NCBI GenBank assembly: GCA_022496805.1
Contig: CM040085.1
Span: 20,923,811 to 20,987,810 of the forward strand
Reading direction: 5' to 3'
From: Pohlia nutans
Lineage: Eukaryota; Streptophyta; Bryopsida; Bryales; Mniaceae
DNA length: 64,000 nucleotides
A program made the translations under genes and the position numbers. Within the stretch, counting starts at the first letter, position 1. Each line of letters opens with the position of its first letter. The notes below the pieces were generated by a model. It made no database searches. It saw nothing but the letters and a program-made list of their open reading frames with translations, and was not told where the DNA came from. This document shows, one piece after another, positions 39,627 to 52,285 of the stretch.

Positions 39627-41528
39627 TTATACTACCTTGGCTACCTTGCGAAACTCCTTTTGGAAAGTCACAGGGCACTGCATCTCCTGCCAGCTGACTG
39701 GCACCATTTGTGCTCCTGAACACAAGTAGTCATGTTTTTCAGTCAGTATTCCTCGGCCTAGATTTTTACGAGTAGCAAAACTTGAATGTGGCCGGATGAG
39801 GACATCGCCATTAAAATGAGAACTAGAATCGGATGTATCTACTGTGCGGGAAGAAAAAAATGAACTAACAAGCTTACCAGCATCACTGGTTGCAGACACA
39901 ACACCCAACTCATTCTTGGCAGTAGAAAGAAAGTAGGCTCGAGCATCTCCAAGAGAAAGCTGCAGAGTTTCACAGTTAAGAACACCTCGCCCTACCCAAG
40001 TGCATTATACTGAACACAAGAAAGATACAATGAAACAGTAACGCATAAAACATAATTTAAAAAGTAATATAAGAGGACATAATATTGTTGGAGGATACTA
40101 CTTCCGCCCTTATGATATCACCAGGTCGGAACGATAGGTGCATATCCACCTTGTCTATTTCAGTCGATCGCACATCTTGTTGCCTGCAATCAATATGTTG
40201 TTCAGAAAATGTAAGATTGCAGTCACCCGTACAGACCTCTTAGTTCTATGATATTTCCATATCCAGAACATTTTATGCAAACAAGAAGAATACCTGACAA
40301 GGCCCCTAAATTTTTCCTTGACTGCCCTGGTCCCTACACATAAGATGTCGGCAATTGCCTGTCGTGGCTGAACCTTTCGTATCTGCAGCATACACACGTG
40401 CACCGAAGTTAAGTGACGAACTCTTTTTCTTATCCCGGAACCCTACTGACACAATGCAACACTCTTCTGTATCAATAACGAAGACGGCTGAGATACCTTA
40501 GATAAATGCTTGCAGAAAAGACCACTCAAAATAGATACTAGACTCCCAACATGGGATAGCTGAAATCACGAACCTTTGCAGTGACCACTGCACCCGGTCC
40601 AGGTACTGCTCCTTGCTCTTTCTCCCTGTGCACTTCTATTGTTGGCTTCTGCACATGTTTTGAGATCCCTTATGCGCGATAATATGCACTCCACCTAATA
40701 TGCTCCTATTACAACATATCTAAAACCCTAATTTCGCACTAAAATTAGACCTGATACGGATTCGTTCCATGCAACACTAGAACTTGTTCTCGTAGTACCT
40801 CGTTACAGATATTTTAATCCAACAATTGAGTATCCATTCTTGCACCATTGCTCCAAATCAAACTCTAACTATCCTCACCCTATAAGAGGTTTTAGTACTA
40901 AACTCTGTTTATAACCTAAACCCTAACATACTCTGCACATTGTTTAAGATTCTAATGAGCGATAGCATGCACTCTACCTAATATGCTCATGTCTGAAACC
41001 TAATTTGCACAAACCACTCAAAATAGGCCTAATACATATTCCTTCCATACAACACTACAACTTGTTCTCGTAGCGCCTCGTTATTACAGTAATTGAGTAT
41101 CCATTCTTACACCTCTGACCATTGCACCAAATCAAACTCTTACGATCCTGAGTTTTTAGTGGCGAACACTGTTTGTAACCTAAATCCTAATATCACCCAA
41201 GCTCCCTACTATCTTCTAATCACATCTCATGTAACAATCCCATCTAAATACGAACACAACGACCCCCTTTCTCCTGCATTCTTAAACCCTGAAAATCCTT
41301 AAACCCTGAGTTCTTAAACCCAGACGATGTGAACGCGGGTTCGTGTGATTTTGGAGGCGGAGGTGATACCTGATCGGGAGCGTCAGGCGGGGATGGAACA
41401 ATTTGTTGCAGGCCGACAACAGAAGAGAGCACATTGCCGCCCCATGCGTAAGTTCCAGGACCAGGTGCGTAGTCGGCGAGGGACCCCAGGACCTCGCCCG
41501 GCGTGGTGAACACTTTGGGGGAGCTCAT
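39627..41528 (-). CDS. CSL4: Exosome complex subunit CSL4
   Basis: This is an S1-domain cap subunit of the RNA exosome, which threads RNA to the 3'-5' nuclease in nucleus and cytoplasm. Six exons on the minus strand, 41528-41370, 40648-40574, 40382-40294, 40183-40099, 39959-39878 and 39715-39627, join in frame to 192 aa, close to the Arabidopsis protein (about 190). N-terminal domain: TTPGEVLGSLADY, GLQQIVPSPPDAPDQ. S1 region: ADILCVGTRAVKEKF, then QQDVRSTEIDKVDMHLSFRP, then GDIIRAEV. C-terminal domain: LSLGDARAYFLSTAKNELGV, then GAQMVPVSWQEMQCP, then RKVAKVV. The last intron (39877-39716) is 162 bases, a multiple of three, and contains no in-frame stop. The frame is also open upstream of the chosen ATG to 41654, but family alignment favours the start MSSPKVFTTPGEV. 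Confidence 0.95.
40672..41195 (-). repeat. Tandem duplication of about 270 bases in CSL4 intron 1
   Basis: The segments 40672-40935 and 40958-41195 repeat the same blocks in order: CGATANNATGCACTC, ACCTAATATGCTC, CTTGTTCTCGTAG, CCTCGTTA, AATTGAGTATCCATTCTT, CCAAATCAAACTCT and AACCTAAA. Both copies lie within the first intron (40649-41369). Confidence 0.75.
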
Positions 41529-41909
41529 CAGGGCGATAGCAATTGAAAATCGTGCAAGAAGGACAAACGAGAAACGGAGGCGACGGTGGACGCGACTGAA
41601 GAACGCCAGGAGTAGAGCAGAGCAGGAAACGAAGAAGACGACTGCCACGGTCAAACGTCGTCACGGTGGTCCGCATCTAAGACCGTGAACTCGGTGCATT
41701 CCTCTTGCCCACGGTAATCCATCCTCGTACTCGAAGACACGAACTACAGGGGTTAAAAAATCAATTGACATAAATTATTCAAACTCCAATCCTTCATCCA
41801 ATAATGATTTTTGTTTTAATTTATTTTTAAATTTATTATTATTTTATACTCCTAATTATTTATTTTTTTGAAAATAATTAATTGTGCAACCTTGATTAGT
41901 GTACAATCA

Positions 41910-41990
41910 CCGGATACAATTGCTGAATACAATGGTCTGATACAATTGCTGAATACAATGGTCGGATACAATTGCCGGATACAATCGCCA
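41910..41990 (+). repeat. Tandem GGATACAATTGCC units
   Basis: About six units of 12-14 bases alternate between CGGATACAATTG and CTGAATACAATGGT, giving a higher-order period of about 26 bases. Confidence 0.75.
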
Positions 41991-42213
41991 TAGCTATGGT
42001 GTATTTTGTTCAAGGGATTCTTGACCTTTTCCGTTTTAGTTGTTAGCTTTTTTTTGAAAGATGATATGAATGTAGATCCTAATGTGATTTTTGTGAATTA
42101 TTGTGCATATTAGTGAATTTTCTGAATTTCTCAGTATTATACGCATGGATGTGCCCACAAGTTGCCACATGGACCCATGTTCAACACTAGCCTTGAACTA
42201 ATTAATTAATAGG

Positions 42214-42710
42214 AAAATCACATTGTGACACTATGTACTTACACCTATTCGTGTGTAGTGTCACACTGACATTACACACAAATAGGTGTAAGTACATAGA
42301 CTACGACTATGACACTACACACGAATAGGTTTAGGTCACTACACACGAATAGGTTTAGGTCACTACATACAAAGAAAGGACAAAGACTATGACTATGACA
42401 CTACACACGAATAGGTGTAAGTACATAGACTTTGACTATGACACTACACACGAATAATTTAAGTCACTACACACGAACAGATTTAAGTCACTACACACAA
42501 ATAGGTGTAAGAAAGGACAAAGACTATGACTATGACATTACACACGAATCACGAATAGGTGTAAGTACATAGACTTTGACTATAACACTACACACGAATA
42601 GGTGTAAGTCACTACGCACTAATAGGTGTAAATACGTACATATATAGACTACCGGTATGACTATGACACTACACACAAATAGATGTAAGTACATAGCGTG
42701 AAATGATGAA
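42214..42710 (+). repeat. Minisatellite with an inverted first unit
   Basis: Many units are built from CACTACACACGAATAGGTGT and AAGTACATAGACTNTGACTA, with unit lengths of about 20 and about 44 bases. The first unit (42229-42265) is inverted relative to the rest, so 42229-42305 can form a hairpin with arms of about 33 bases. Confidence 0.8.
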
Positions 42711-42881
42711 TTCAACATTAATTAAGTTGTGCACAAACCAGGATACCACATGTCAATGTAAGGAGTGTAATTGTGAGTTCACCCTCTTGCAAATCTGTAC
42801 CCATGACAAGCTGTACGCAGCGCAGTTCTGAAGAGCTCTTACAGCTCAAAAAATCATAAAGAATCTTTACAATGATACAAT

Positions 42882-45800
42882 CTAATCCCTGGATATTGCT
42901 ACATGAGCTACTTGTACTTCGTTTAAGGTTCCATATACATACATTCGATGAGAGTGCACTTCTTCCCAGTCTGTTGACGGCGTCTGTTCAGAAGTGCTCG
43001 GACACAACAGCATCACCTCTCGAGAAATAGGTTCGTGCCCGTTGAGCAGATGGCCCATGGATGCGTTACCTGTTCGCCAGCTTGCGTTCGAGCTCTCTGG
43101 CGTGAACAAGCTCGCCACCACCTCCCTCTCATCTAAAGAGTCCGAGTCCTGTCAACGCCAGCCTCACATTAGAAGAACATTCAGTCAAGACTCTGAGTTC
43201 CCTGTATTCGTTATTGCACAACCCTTGTAGAGCTTTGGTTTTGCATGCTGACAGACGTACTACATGACCAAAAATACCTTGCTACTCCCTCTATCCGAAA
43301 ATAATTGTCCTAGTTTTTGGCATTTTTTTCCCCTAGTTTTTGTACTATGTTTTATACTTCAAATGTGAGCCCTGTTCACTTCAAACGGGGCGGACAATGA
43401 GAGTGGCACAAAATTACATACTACTATTAAATATAGACCATTTTTCGAGTACTGAGATGGCTTTTTTTGGGAAAAAAAAAAACGTTAAGTTGAAAAATGC
43501 CAAAAACTAGGACAGTTATTTCCGGACAGAGGGAGTAGCACAGACTCTGAATCTATGACACGTCGGGGAACTAAATGGAACTAAATGGAACTCAGAAAAC
43601 AAAGGTTTCTTCAAATGTTAGTTTGGGTTGTGAGAGTCGACTGCAATTGCACAATGACTGAATGCATAGTGTGTTTACTACAATACAATGTGCAAGAGCA
43701 AATTGCAGTTCCACAAAAGATTTCAATCACTAACCTTCCACCTATTTGAAGCCGGCGCCTTTTCTACAGGAACTCGGGCAACCGGAACTTTATGTGGCTC
43801 CAGATGGTGATTGATTAAAGCCGCAAGCACTCTTGGAGCGGTACTCAGTTTCTTCCCGAGAGATGCTGCAAGAATCACATTCCCTTCTACCCTTTGAAAA
43901 ACCCCGCACAATTGCAGCAACTTTGCTGCTTGCTCAGGCGTGCCTGCACCTGTACAGAACTTTTAATAGTTAATTTTATGAGCTCGTTCTAACTCTGAGC
44001 GGGCTAAAACGCAGTTGCAAGACTAGTCCTGTTCTTTTTGACATCATTTAGTGTTAGATCCAAAAACCTGCCTAGAACGTTGTTTTAACAGATATTGCTG
44101 AAACTCCACCTTCTGCTATAGCTAATCCCCTGATCTACTAGCATGGGTCCACTCCAAGTGATCAAGATGTTTTCATCGCACAGAGACATTTCTACAACCA
44201 GGTGAGAATATCAAAAGATAATTTATTACGGTTTGTTGACACGGCTTACCACGTCCCACAGAATATTCCAGAGATGGAAATACAGACTCCATGGAAGCAG
44301 AGAGCTCTTCCAGCTCCCACGTAAGGGTTGCCACCCTGATATTGATGACACTGCGGTCCAATGTATGGGCTGCTGCAGCAAAAGAACAAGCTAGCATCTG
44401 CGCCAGTAACAAATGTGGTCGGATTGTCTCCAAGTAATGCAGAGCCTGGATTTCGTGGTTTTCCAAACAATGTCAGTACCAACACTTGGATTGAGCTGAT
44501 CAGGTTCCCATAAACCCTTATCACTGCAAAGTCTGTACCATAATAATCTTCAACATTAAAGGCATTGGTTCTAGACCAACTGGGTCTTTTACAGAAGATA
44601 CAGGAGGAGAATCGCCAATTCAACGATGACAAAGACTACTCTTAGCGTTGTGTCTATTTGAACCTAGTAGTCACATGGACTCACAATAACTGGACTCTGC
44701 AGCTTACCTTTTCAGCTTCACGTGTGTAGTCAAAAAGGGGCTTCTGATCACATGCTGCACAAGCATCAACACTTTCCCAGATTTCAACATTATCTGGTCG
44801 GGACATTGTTTTGAGCGCCGTCCCATTCTCAGCACCTTGATCTGGTTCGGTGAATCCAGAAATGTATTCTTCTCCAAAGTCTCCAGGATGTATCTGTTTT
44901 TCGTTTGAATACCACTGCATGAAGTCTTCCAGTACGGCCCCTGGATTCGCTGCCTTGAATGCAGCCATATCTACAAGTTTCCACAGAGTGATGATTAGAG
45001 CCATTTTAGGCACAAAGATGTCCAAGTTGCTACAAGGAAATTTCTATTTACCAGCATATTGATTGCTATGAAAATAATCAAGTACATAAATCCCACAAGA
45101 ATCAACCAGTATCAAAAACATCCAGTGCAAAGAGGACCCGAATCTCAATGAATCTCAAAACAATCAACCCTCCAATGAATCTCAACACAAAATCAGCAAA
45201 ATTCAAAGAACATGACATGCACACAACCGACATCAGTCATGTGAGACTGACCTGAAGCCAGTACGTTACGCTGATGACGAATCCTTGTCAAGTTATCCTG
45301 TGACAAAGCATAGTTTAATTAGGTGGATTATGACTAGAAATATGATTCTTAGATTCTCGACTCTGATAATATGAAAAGCGTCAAGCAGGTCTACAAAACT
45401 GATAGACGAGCTTAGTCAGAATGTAATTTCTTAAGGACCTTGGCCAGTTTAAAGCATACCAAGTCCTGTAATGTGGTCAATGTCTGCTCGCGCTCCTCTA
45501 TCATGTCCTCCGTGAAAATTGGAAGTTTCTGAAACATACATATCATTAATATGTCAGCTGAGAATGCCAACAATTTGATCTCGACATACAGACTTTATGG
45601 AATCAATTTGTGCTTTGAATAACCTTTTAGCATACTACCAGCTTCTACTACTGGACATTCTGATAAGGCTTTTCTCTTCCTCCTTTCAAAAGGAAAAATA
45701 AAATAAAATAATATATATATTTTTTTAAAGTGGCAGAAGCTTTAGACCTGAGTGAGAGGGGCGTGCAAGCTGCGATTTGCTTTCAATAGCATCAGCTTAC

Positions 45801-48800
45801 CCACCGGCCCGGCTGAACCCTTCCTTTCAACATCGAGGTTTCCAGTAATCATTTCCATCTTCGTCTCCACCCGTTTGGTTCCATTTGCTGTCGAATTCTG
45901 CCACACCAGCCAAAGATTTAGTTTTGCACGATCGCAGTTTTATAGCATCAAGTCTAATGAAGAACATTGCTTGTGTTGGTTAAGAAACAAATAAAATTGA
46001 ATATGTGAAAGTCCCTATAGAACCTACTCAAAACTGCTAGAAAAATATGAATTTTAATTTTGGTCTCTTAGTGCTTTCAGCCCTCCCGTTACTTTCGAAG
46101 TGTTCACAGCCTGGTGCATCAAATAAAAAACTCACCTGAACAGCATGACCGTCATGTAGGTTTTCAGCAACATCTCGCTGTGACACTTTCTCCTCAATGC
46201 AAAGAGCAAGCTGGTAAATAGAAACACATCTCTTATTAGTACCCAACTAAGCCAACTCAACGAAGGATGGATGATTCTTTATGGACCATACAAAGAACTT
46301 GACGAAGCTCTCGTCAAATAAAACATTATAACGAATCAATATGTACACTGGCATGAGCTTCATAGAGGCTTCTTGAATGCAGAACATCACCATTTGCAAC
46401 TTTTGGTGCAGAATACATGATTCCAGATCAGGAGATCTATCAACAGCCACCCTAGGCAGCCGAAACCCCTCATCCCAGCACCAGCGCACTTCCCGGACAA
46501 AGTCGATCCACAGGACAGCTATGGCTGCACAACAAATACACTCACAGAAATGTCAAGGCATAGCTCTTAATAGCGAGAAGTTGTACAGTACATGCCATCA
46601 GTTCAAATTTCATATTACTGGTACCTGATCAATCAGGGATATTTTTTTGGTTTTTGGGGAAGTGCTAAAGTGGCAACATAAAATATAATGGTGTAACTAC
46701 ATATTTTCATATTCATCTATATTTTGGATAGAACTATATTTTCATTCACATATTTGGATGTCTTTCAATAAAAACTGGCAATTTCATCCTAATTTTTTTC
46801 AAAAATTGGAACAATTTGGCGTCTTCATCCATTTTTTCTTCAAAATATTCCTTAAGGCTTGATGCACGCCAATAATTTTTGGTGCTTTTTGGCATTTAAA
46901 TGCCTAAAAAAATCACTGTGATCAATCATGCCATGTCAGAAACATCTTAAAAACAGATAAATCGCAAGGTCGAAGTTTTGTGTACCTCGAATATTGCAAG
47001 TGCCGAATCGAAGAGCATGAAGGCAGAACCGAGAAATTAGAGAGTCTGGAGGTGCTCCTTTAACACCTTTATAATTGATAACTCCACCTTGCTCTTCTAA
47101 CGATTCTGTCAGAAGCCCAACAGCTTTCAGGTTATAATTCTGCCTCTCTGCTATCTAAACCCAAAAATAGAACACCAAGTGATATTTGGTGAATGACAAA
47201 GGTACACAAATGTAAGGTTCAAGAAACGAGCAACAAGTCTTAGAATTACATTTTAACAGTGAGACCACCAAAAGGGTTGAATGTTAACCCCATCTGTCAA
47301 CTATCGACATTAATACCACCTTCGTCCAACAGGATGCAAACTGAGATTATGCAGCTACTCATGCTTCATGTAGAACGAAGCTCTTACCCTCTTCAAAAAG
47401 ATCCTTAATGACACGCTCCAGCACAGTTGGTGGTGGAACCATGTGATGGGTCACTTGCTTGACGGATGAAGTATCTACAACAAATGCCAGGAGGATCTGT
47501 GAGTGGTTACATCCAGTTGTGTTTTAACAAACCAGAAAAAATTTCTTAGGACGCAAAAAAACTACTGATTAGAAGGGTACACTTAACTACAGTATGCTAG
47601 AATTTATACAAGCCAGCCTTTAAGATGCTGTAATTTGAGAGACTGAACCAGCGCTTGAAGATTCCCAGCTCATCAGAAAGTAAGGGCTCCTTTGCAACAC
47701 AAATAGAACCTTGATTGCGGTGGGATTGACGATGTTCTCAAATGAGGCCTAAAGTGTGAACCAAAAGGTCTACAATGTGGTAGGGCTAGTATTTGCACCA
47801 GCTGCAAAGTCTTCAACGAAGAGCGCTTGAGAGGAGACGTGAAAGGCATCAACTAGAGCTCTCAGACGTCCTGCGAAGCCAGCGGACTCATTTTCTTGGG
47901 TGCCTGCCCTGCACGACAAACAGCTGCATTAAATGGCATGCCATCATGGTGAGCCACTACTATTTCGAATACAGATGAGAAAAATACCACATAATTTTCT
48001 AGCTTAGCAAAATGTAGAACTTGGAAAGATCCAAGAAATTATAAGGTTCAATTTCCTCTAAAAGAATTCGATTAAGTTTTGAATATAGAACATGTTTGTG
48101 GGAACTAAAATTCCTAAAGACCATCTTCAGAATTTGAGGCAATAACAATTTACTTACTGGTCCTTGACCTTGATAATAGTAAGTGCCCACTTGTCTGCTT
48201 GTGTAGGAGATGACTTTCCATACTCGGCTGCCTCCATTGCATTCTTCAGAGTTCGTATATTCCAGGTGCAAATTAATTCATATCCTGCTCACCCCACGTA
48301 CAGCATTTTCGATTTAGTATGTCAATGTAAGAGAACAGGCCATATTTGAGCCTCAAATGTTAAGAGCCAGAAATCTGCACAGTAATTGATCAGAATTTCG
48401 GACCCCTTCTTTGAGCATCAAAAATTGGACATGCAGTCACGGTTGCAAATAATACCTTTGACAGGATCTTCCACTGAATGCCATTCAGCCCAAGCACAAT
48501 CCTCGTCCCAAGCCAACTCTTCAAAGATGTCTCCGTCATAATTGGAAATGCGCTCAGCATTAGCTTCAAGAAATTTGAAGCCTGGCATGGGTGTCCTATA
48601 TTTTAACTGCATAGTGAATTCTACATCAAATTTGGGGAGGTCTGCAGCCCCTGCTCTGAACGCCTTCACACGAACATAATGCCAATCTTAGGTACAACCA
48701 CTTTAGTGAGTGTGAACGACGCAGCCAGCATACATCTTGATAAGCAACCGAACCATCTACATCGCATACACATCTCAGGGTACATTAAAGCAGCAATTTA

Positions 48801-51040
48801 AACAAAAAAATTGTTTCTGATTCGATGGAGTTGCAAGTTGAACAGAGACTTGACATACAAGTCGAGCACATGGATTTAGTGATCGATGCCTTACCACTTT
48901 GCTATTGAATATTTTATGCAAGCCCTCCAAATGCATAAAGTCATCCGGAATCCGGCTTCCCAGGCGGTCTGTCTCGTATCGCACACTGAAGGTTTTGGTT
49001 CCCCTAATTCCATAATAAGCTTTGCGCGTCGGGTCATGTACAGGGACAAAAGCTGGCAAGTCACTGCCAAGATATGCCACTCTGTTAGATTTGCTACAGT
49101 AAGAAGATTTACAGGAGCAATTCCCTGCCTTTGCTAGTACCGAAAAGAATAGAAAGTGCCCCGCAGACCTATAACAGGTCATCCCTAGATGACTCGAATG
49201 ATCAACAAATGCAGTGGTCAAAGATACTTCTCAAAACTTATAGCTTGATGGAAATGAATTCTTAAAAATCAAATTCTAAAACACTTAGTGAACAATTAAT
49301 GTGTGATTCCATTATGAAAGACCATCAAAGGAGATTTCGGTTAGGAAAGACCTGCCACAATTAGACAGTGCAACAGCCATGGTACTCAAGAGGAGGGTCG
49401 CCTCTGGAGCATCCAGCACCACACCACTCATGCTCATGGGTGAGATAACCTGCATCCAGCTGCAGTCTCAGATGCACATCCAATTGCGACCAGGAAAAAG
49501 CCTTCAATAGTTTCTAACGACAGTCTTGCTTCGACGATACAACAGCCAAAAGAACTTGCAAAACACCTAAACTGGTCAACCACTTCCAACACTGAAGCAG
49601 TGATGACGAGTGTGAAAGACTCACAAGAAAATCCACAACACCGAAACACAGTTGAAAGGGATGCAAACCGTCTCCCCATTCTTCCCTGCTACCTGCAAAT
49701 ATGGAGCCAAATCTGCTTATCATCCGTCACACATGAGATGCATGAGAAGGAAACCTGCCTTCTTTGTCATATGTGATAATTCATACTTCAAATGAAAGAA
49801 TGCATTTGTAACCCTACAAGTTGATGAATTGACCACTTACGCCTCTCATCATCAGCCTCGAAATAGAAATCAATGCCATAGTTTTTGGAGCCATAAGGCA
49901 GCTCTTCGTGAACTTTATGAAGCCCACGTACGCCCTCAACCTCTGTACCTGAATCCTATTAAACCACACTAGTGTCAAGTTCTGGATTCTTAAAACGAAT
50001 TTGGTCTTAAATGATCTCGAAACAAAATGCAGAATCACAAAATGCAATGCCATTAACACGAAGCCTCATTCGAAAATAGTACAATCCTCAGTTTCATTAC
50101 TAAGACTTGCTGTATTATAAGTGCTACTCACCACAAGCTCAGAGACTGAGATGGATTGCCACACCCGCAAAATTTCCTCTGTTCTCGCAATAAATCTACC
50201 AAAACAACAACAAAAGCCAGACTAAGACATACGAAATCCCTCAGCTGCCAACCAGCAGAAAAGATTTCATGATATATACCAACAACCATGGTAACTTGGT
50301 AATGATTTAGAATAACATCTGGGTTTGACGTGATAGTAGCTCTATCGACGAAATTTTGTAAATCTTCTTGTAAAATACTAGAAATGTTAATACTATTAAA
50401 TCTGGAAGCTCTTTATCTTTTCAAGTTATATTATCAAATACTTTTTCTTGAGATCTACTGCTAATACATTACTTATCATATCACATGCACAAAGAAGCTA
50501 GTAAGGGTTTAAGATTCAAAACCAGTACCTCTCCCAGGGAGACGCTATTGTAAAGTCATCAAAGCCCTCCAACTGTCAAGAATCCCGCCACATTGTCATC
50601 AAAAAACTCTCATAACATTATTAACTCATGCAGCTGGGGTGTCTTTACTCAACAGTATGTGGCTTAAGGTTAAGAATTCACAGAGGCAGGGTAGCCATTT
50701 ATTGCAGGCTTCCTTGATAATGTTATGCTTGTACTAAACCTCAGTAAAAGTCGTGCACAAAACAAAAAAGATCTTTAAATTCAACATATTCACCTCTGAA
50801 GAAAAGGGGTAAAAAAAACCCTAAACCTCACGACTCCGTAACTGCAGTAGTATTGCATTTCCATGTCTCTTCATACAATCAATTGGAATTTGAAAAACCA
50901 ACACAGCTGCAACAAAAAGGAATGAGAAAACCTAGCGGTAATGGTCAAACAGGATCATTTTAACAATTGAACAAACAAAATGAAATCGACAGAGTACTCA
51001 CATCATCTATGAGGTCCGATTCTTTCCGTTGCAGCGCCAT
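42882..51040 (-). CDS. RAB3GAP1: Rab3 GTPase-activating protein catalytic subunit homologue
   Basis: This homologue of RAB3GAP1, the non-TBC GAP/GEF subunit for Rab GTPases in membrane trafficking, has 21 exons on the minus strand: 51040-51002, 50572-50529, 50195-50132, 49940-49841, 49692-49625, 49449-49352, 49093-48895, 48663-48456, 48284-48158, 47908-47799, 47474-47388, 47150-46986, 46524-46391, 46210-46136, 45897-45748, 45528-45460, 45297-45252, 44970-44708, 44445-44250, 43949-43735 and 43148-42882. All phases fit and give about 907 aa. Landmarks: [11 protein letters not shown], then [41 protein letters not shown] near 480; [29 protein letters not shown] (ends near 682) followed by [14 protein letters not shown] recall the animal catalytic arginine falling in the REAEK motif, which is kept. 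The first exon's start and the exon 4 acceptor are the least certain points. Confidence 0.93.
43285..43535. mobile_element. Stowaway-like MITE in the last Rab3GAP intron
   Basis: This 251-base element starts CTCCCTCTATCCGAAAATAA and ends TTATTTCCGGACAGAGGGAG, with TA on both sides. It shares CACTTCAAACGGG, GGACAATGAGAGTG and CATTTTTCGAGTACTGAGA-like blocks with the copy at 18847-19093. It lies between exons 20 and 21. Confidence 0.88.
45950..46075 (+). repeat. Fragment of the 36027-36428 MITE family in a Rab3GAP intron
   Basis: It shares GAAGAACATTGCNTGTGTTGG, AACAAATAAAATTGAA, AGAACCTACTCA and AACTGCTA-like text with the interior of the full element. The terminal repeats are missing. Confidence 0.6.
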
Positions 51041-51539
51041 TTGGGCACGCGAGATCGCAAATGGGGCTTCACGGATCGGCACCCGAGTTACGCTTGTGCA
51101 GGGCTTCCATGGTTGTTGCAATGAACGCCGCGTCGCTTGATCAATGAGTCTTGTGGCTTCAAGATGGTGATTGAATCCGCGTCTACGAGTGTTTCGGCGC
51201 AGCTTTGTTGAAGAAATTGACGGTGCTAAATTGAAGAAATTGAGGAATCTAAAGCTTTTGCTTCTGAAGTCGCGAAGCGCAAGCAACGCGACAGGCCATT
51301 GCCTCCCCTGTTCCTGGACGACGACCTTGCCGTCTTTTCTTTCTGTCGTGCTTTTCGCTTTTCTTTCAGAGTTACTTCTTCCTTTTCTTTCTGAGTTACT
51401 TTTTTCCTTTTCTTTTAGCTCCTTTCGCGTTTCTTTTGCGTCGATTGTCAGTTCAGCTGTTCAGTTCAGCTCCACTCTTCATTCTATTTTGTATGGACCA
51501 CAGTATTTCGAAACCAGCACACTAAGCTTATTTTAGTAT

Positions 51540-51645
51540 TGCATTGTGACATAGCATGCGTTGGTAAAAAAACAAATAAATTTGAACAAAAGGAAGTCCT
51601 ATTCAAAATTGTTGATTTAAAAAAAATGAGACCCGATTTGGGCTT
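51540..51645 (+). repeat. Fragment of the 36027-36428 MITE family
   Basis: It shares CATGCGTTGGTNAAA, ACAAATAAATTTGAACAAAA and GAGACCCGATTTGGG-like text with the full copy, in the same orientation. Confidence 0.55.
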
Positions 51646-51989
51646 CTTTATCTGTAGCCCAAATATTTTCTATATGTGAAAAAACAAATACATTCAATAT
51701 GTAGTACCATAGGTGAAGGGTAGGGCTGGCATATCTATGCCGAACATCTAATCTTTTTGGACAAAAACAAGGTTCTCAAATATTCCATTCACAAATATCC
51801 TTCAAGATTCCCTTTTTCACCACAAAAAAGTACTGTTTCCTGAAAAGAACAATTCCGAAATTTATTTGTAGAAATAGTCTCTGCCCTCCAGCAACAGTAC
51901 TACAGTACACAGAAATCCAAGTCAGAAAGATCCAATATTCCTCACATGATGATGGAATTCTTGCACAAGGAGGCCAAAGGAAAAAGACA

Positions 51990-52285
51990 AGAGACTGTAC
52001 AGATACGTAGATTCCAGAGCAAGATATCGTAGATTGATTGCGCACATGTCCCAAACATAAATTGGTAGATTTGGGAAGACAAGAAACTGTACAGTACAGT
52101 GCCACAGAGTGATGCGATGCGTATACAGTGCCACAACTCAGTGTGATGAGATGTGCATACAGTGCCAGAGTGATGCAATGTGTATCTTTTCACTGAATCA
52201 GTATAGATACGTAGATTCCAGAGCAAGATATCGTAGATTGATTGCTCGCATGTCCCAATCATGAATTGGTAGCTTTGGGAAGATA
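51990..52285 (+). repeat. Direct repeat of about 85 bases with three interposed 29-base units
   Basis: Both 51994-52080 and 52199-52285 read ATACGTAGATTCCAGAGCAA, then GATATCGTAGATTGATTG, then CATGTCCCAA, AATTGGTAG and TTTGGGAAGA. Between them are three units of the type ACAGTGCCACAGAGTGATG with GTATACAGTGCC junctions. All lie upstream of the FDM-type gene. Confidence 0.8.

Larger units (their letters stand above)
41529..42881. other. Spacer between the CSL4 start and the end of the Rab3GAP gene
   Basis: It holds the CSL4 leader and promoter (GC-rich up to about 41700), an AT-rich tract, the 13-base tandem units at 41910-41990 and the minisatellite at 42214-42710. No gene is visible. Confidence 0.6.

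Noticed and set aside
40672..41195. Repeated CCCTAA and AACCCTA words suggested an interstitial telomere tract.
   Set aside because: The words are isolated and explained by a tandem duplication of a longer intron segment; no tandem telomere units are present.
42214..42710. Possible CRISPR-like array because of regular repeats.
   Set aside because: The units are contiguous or overlapping minisatellite repeats without unique spacers, in a plant nuclear context.
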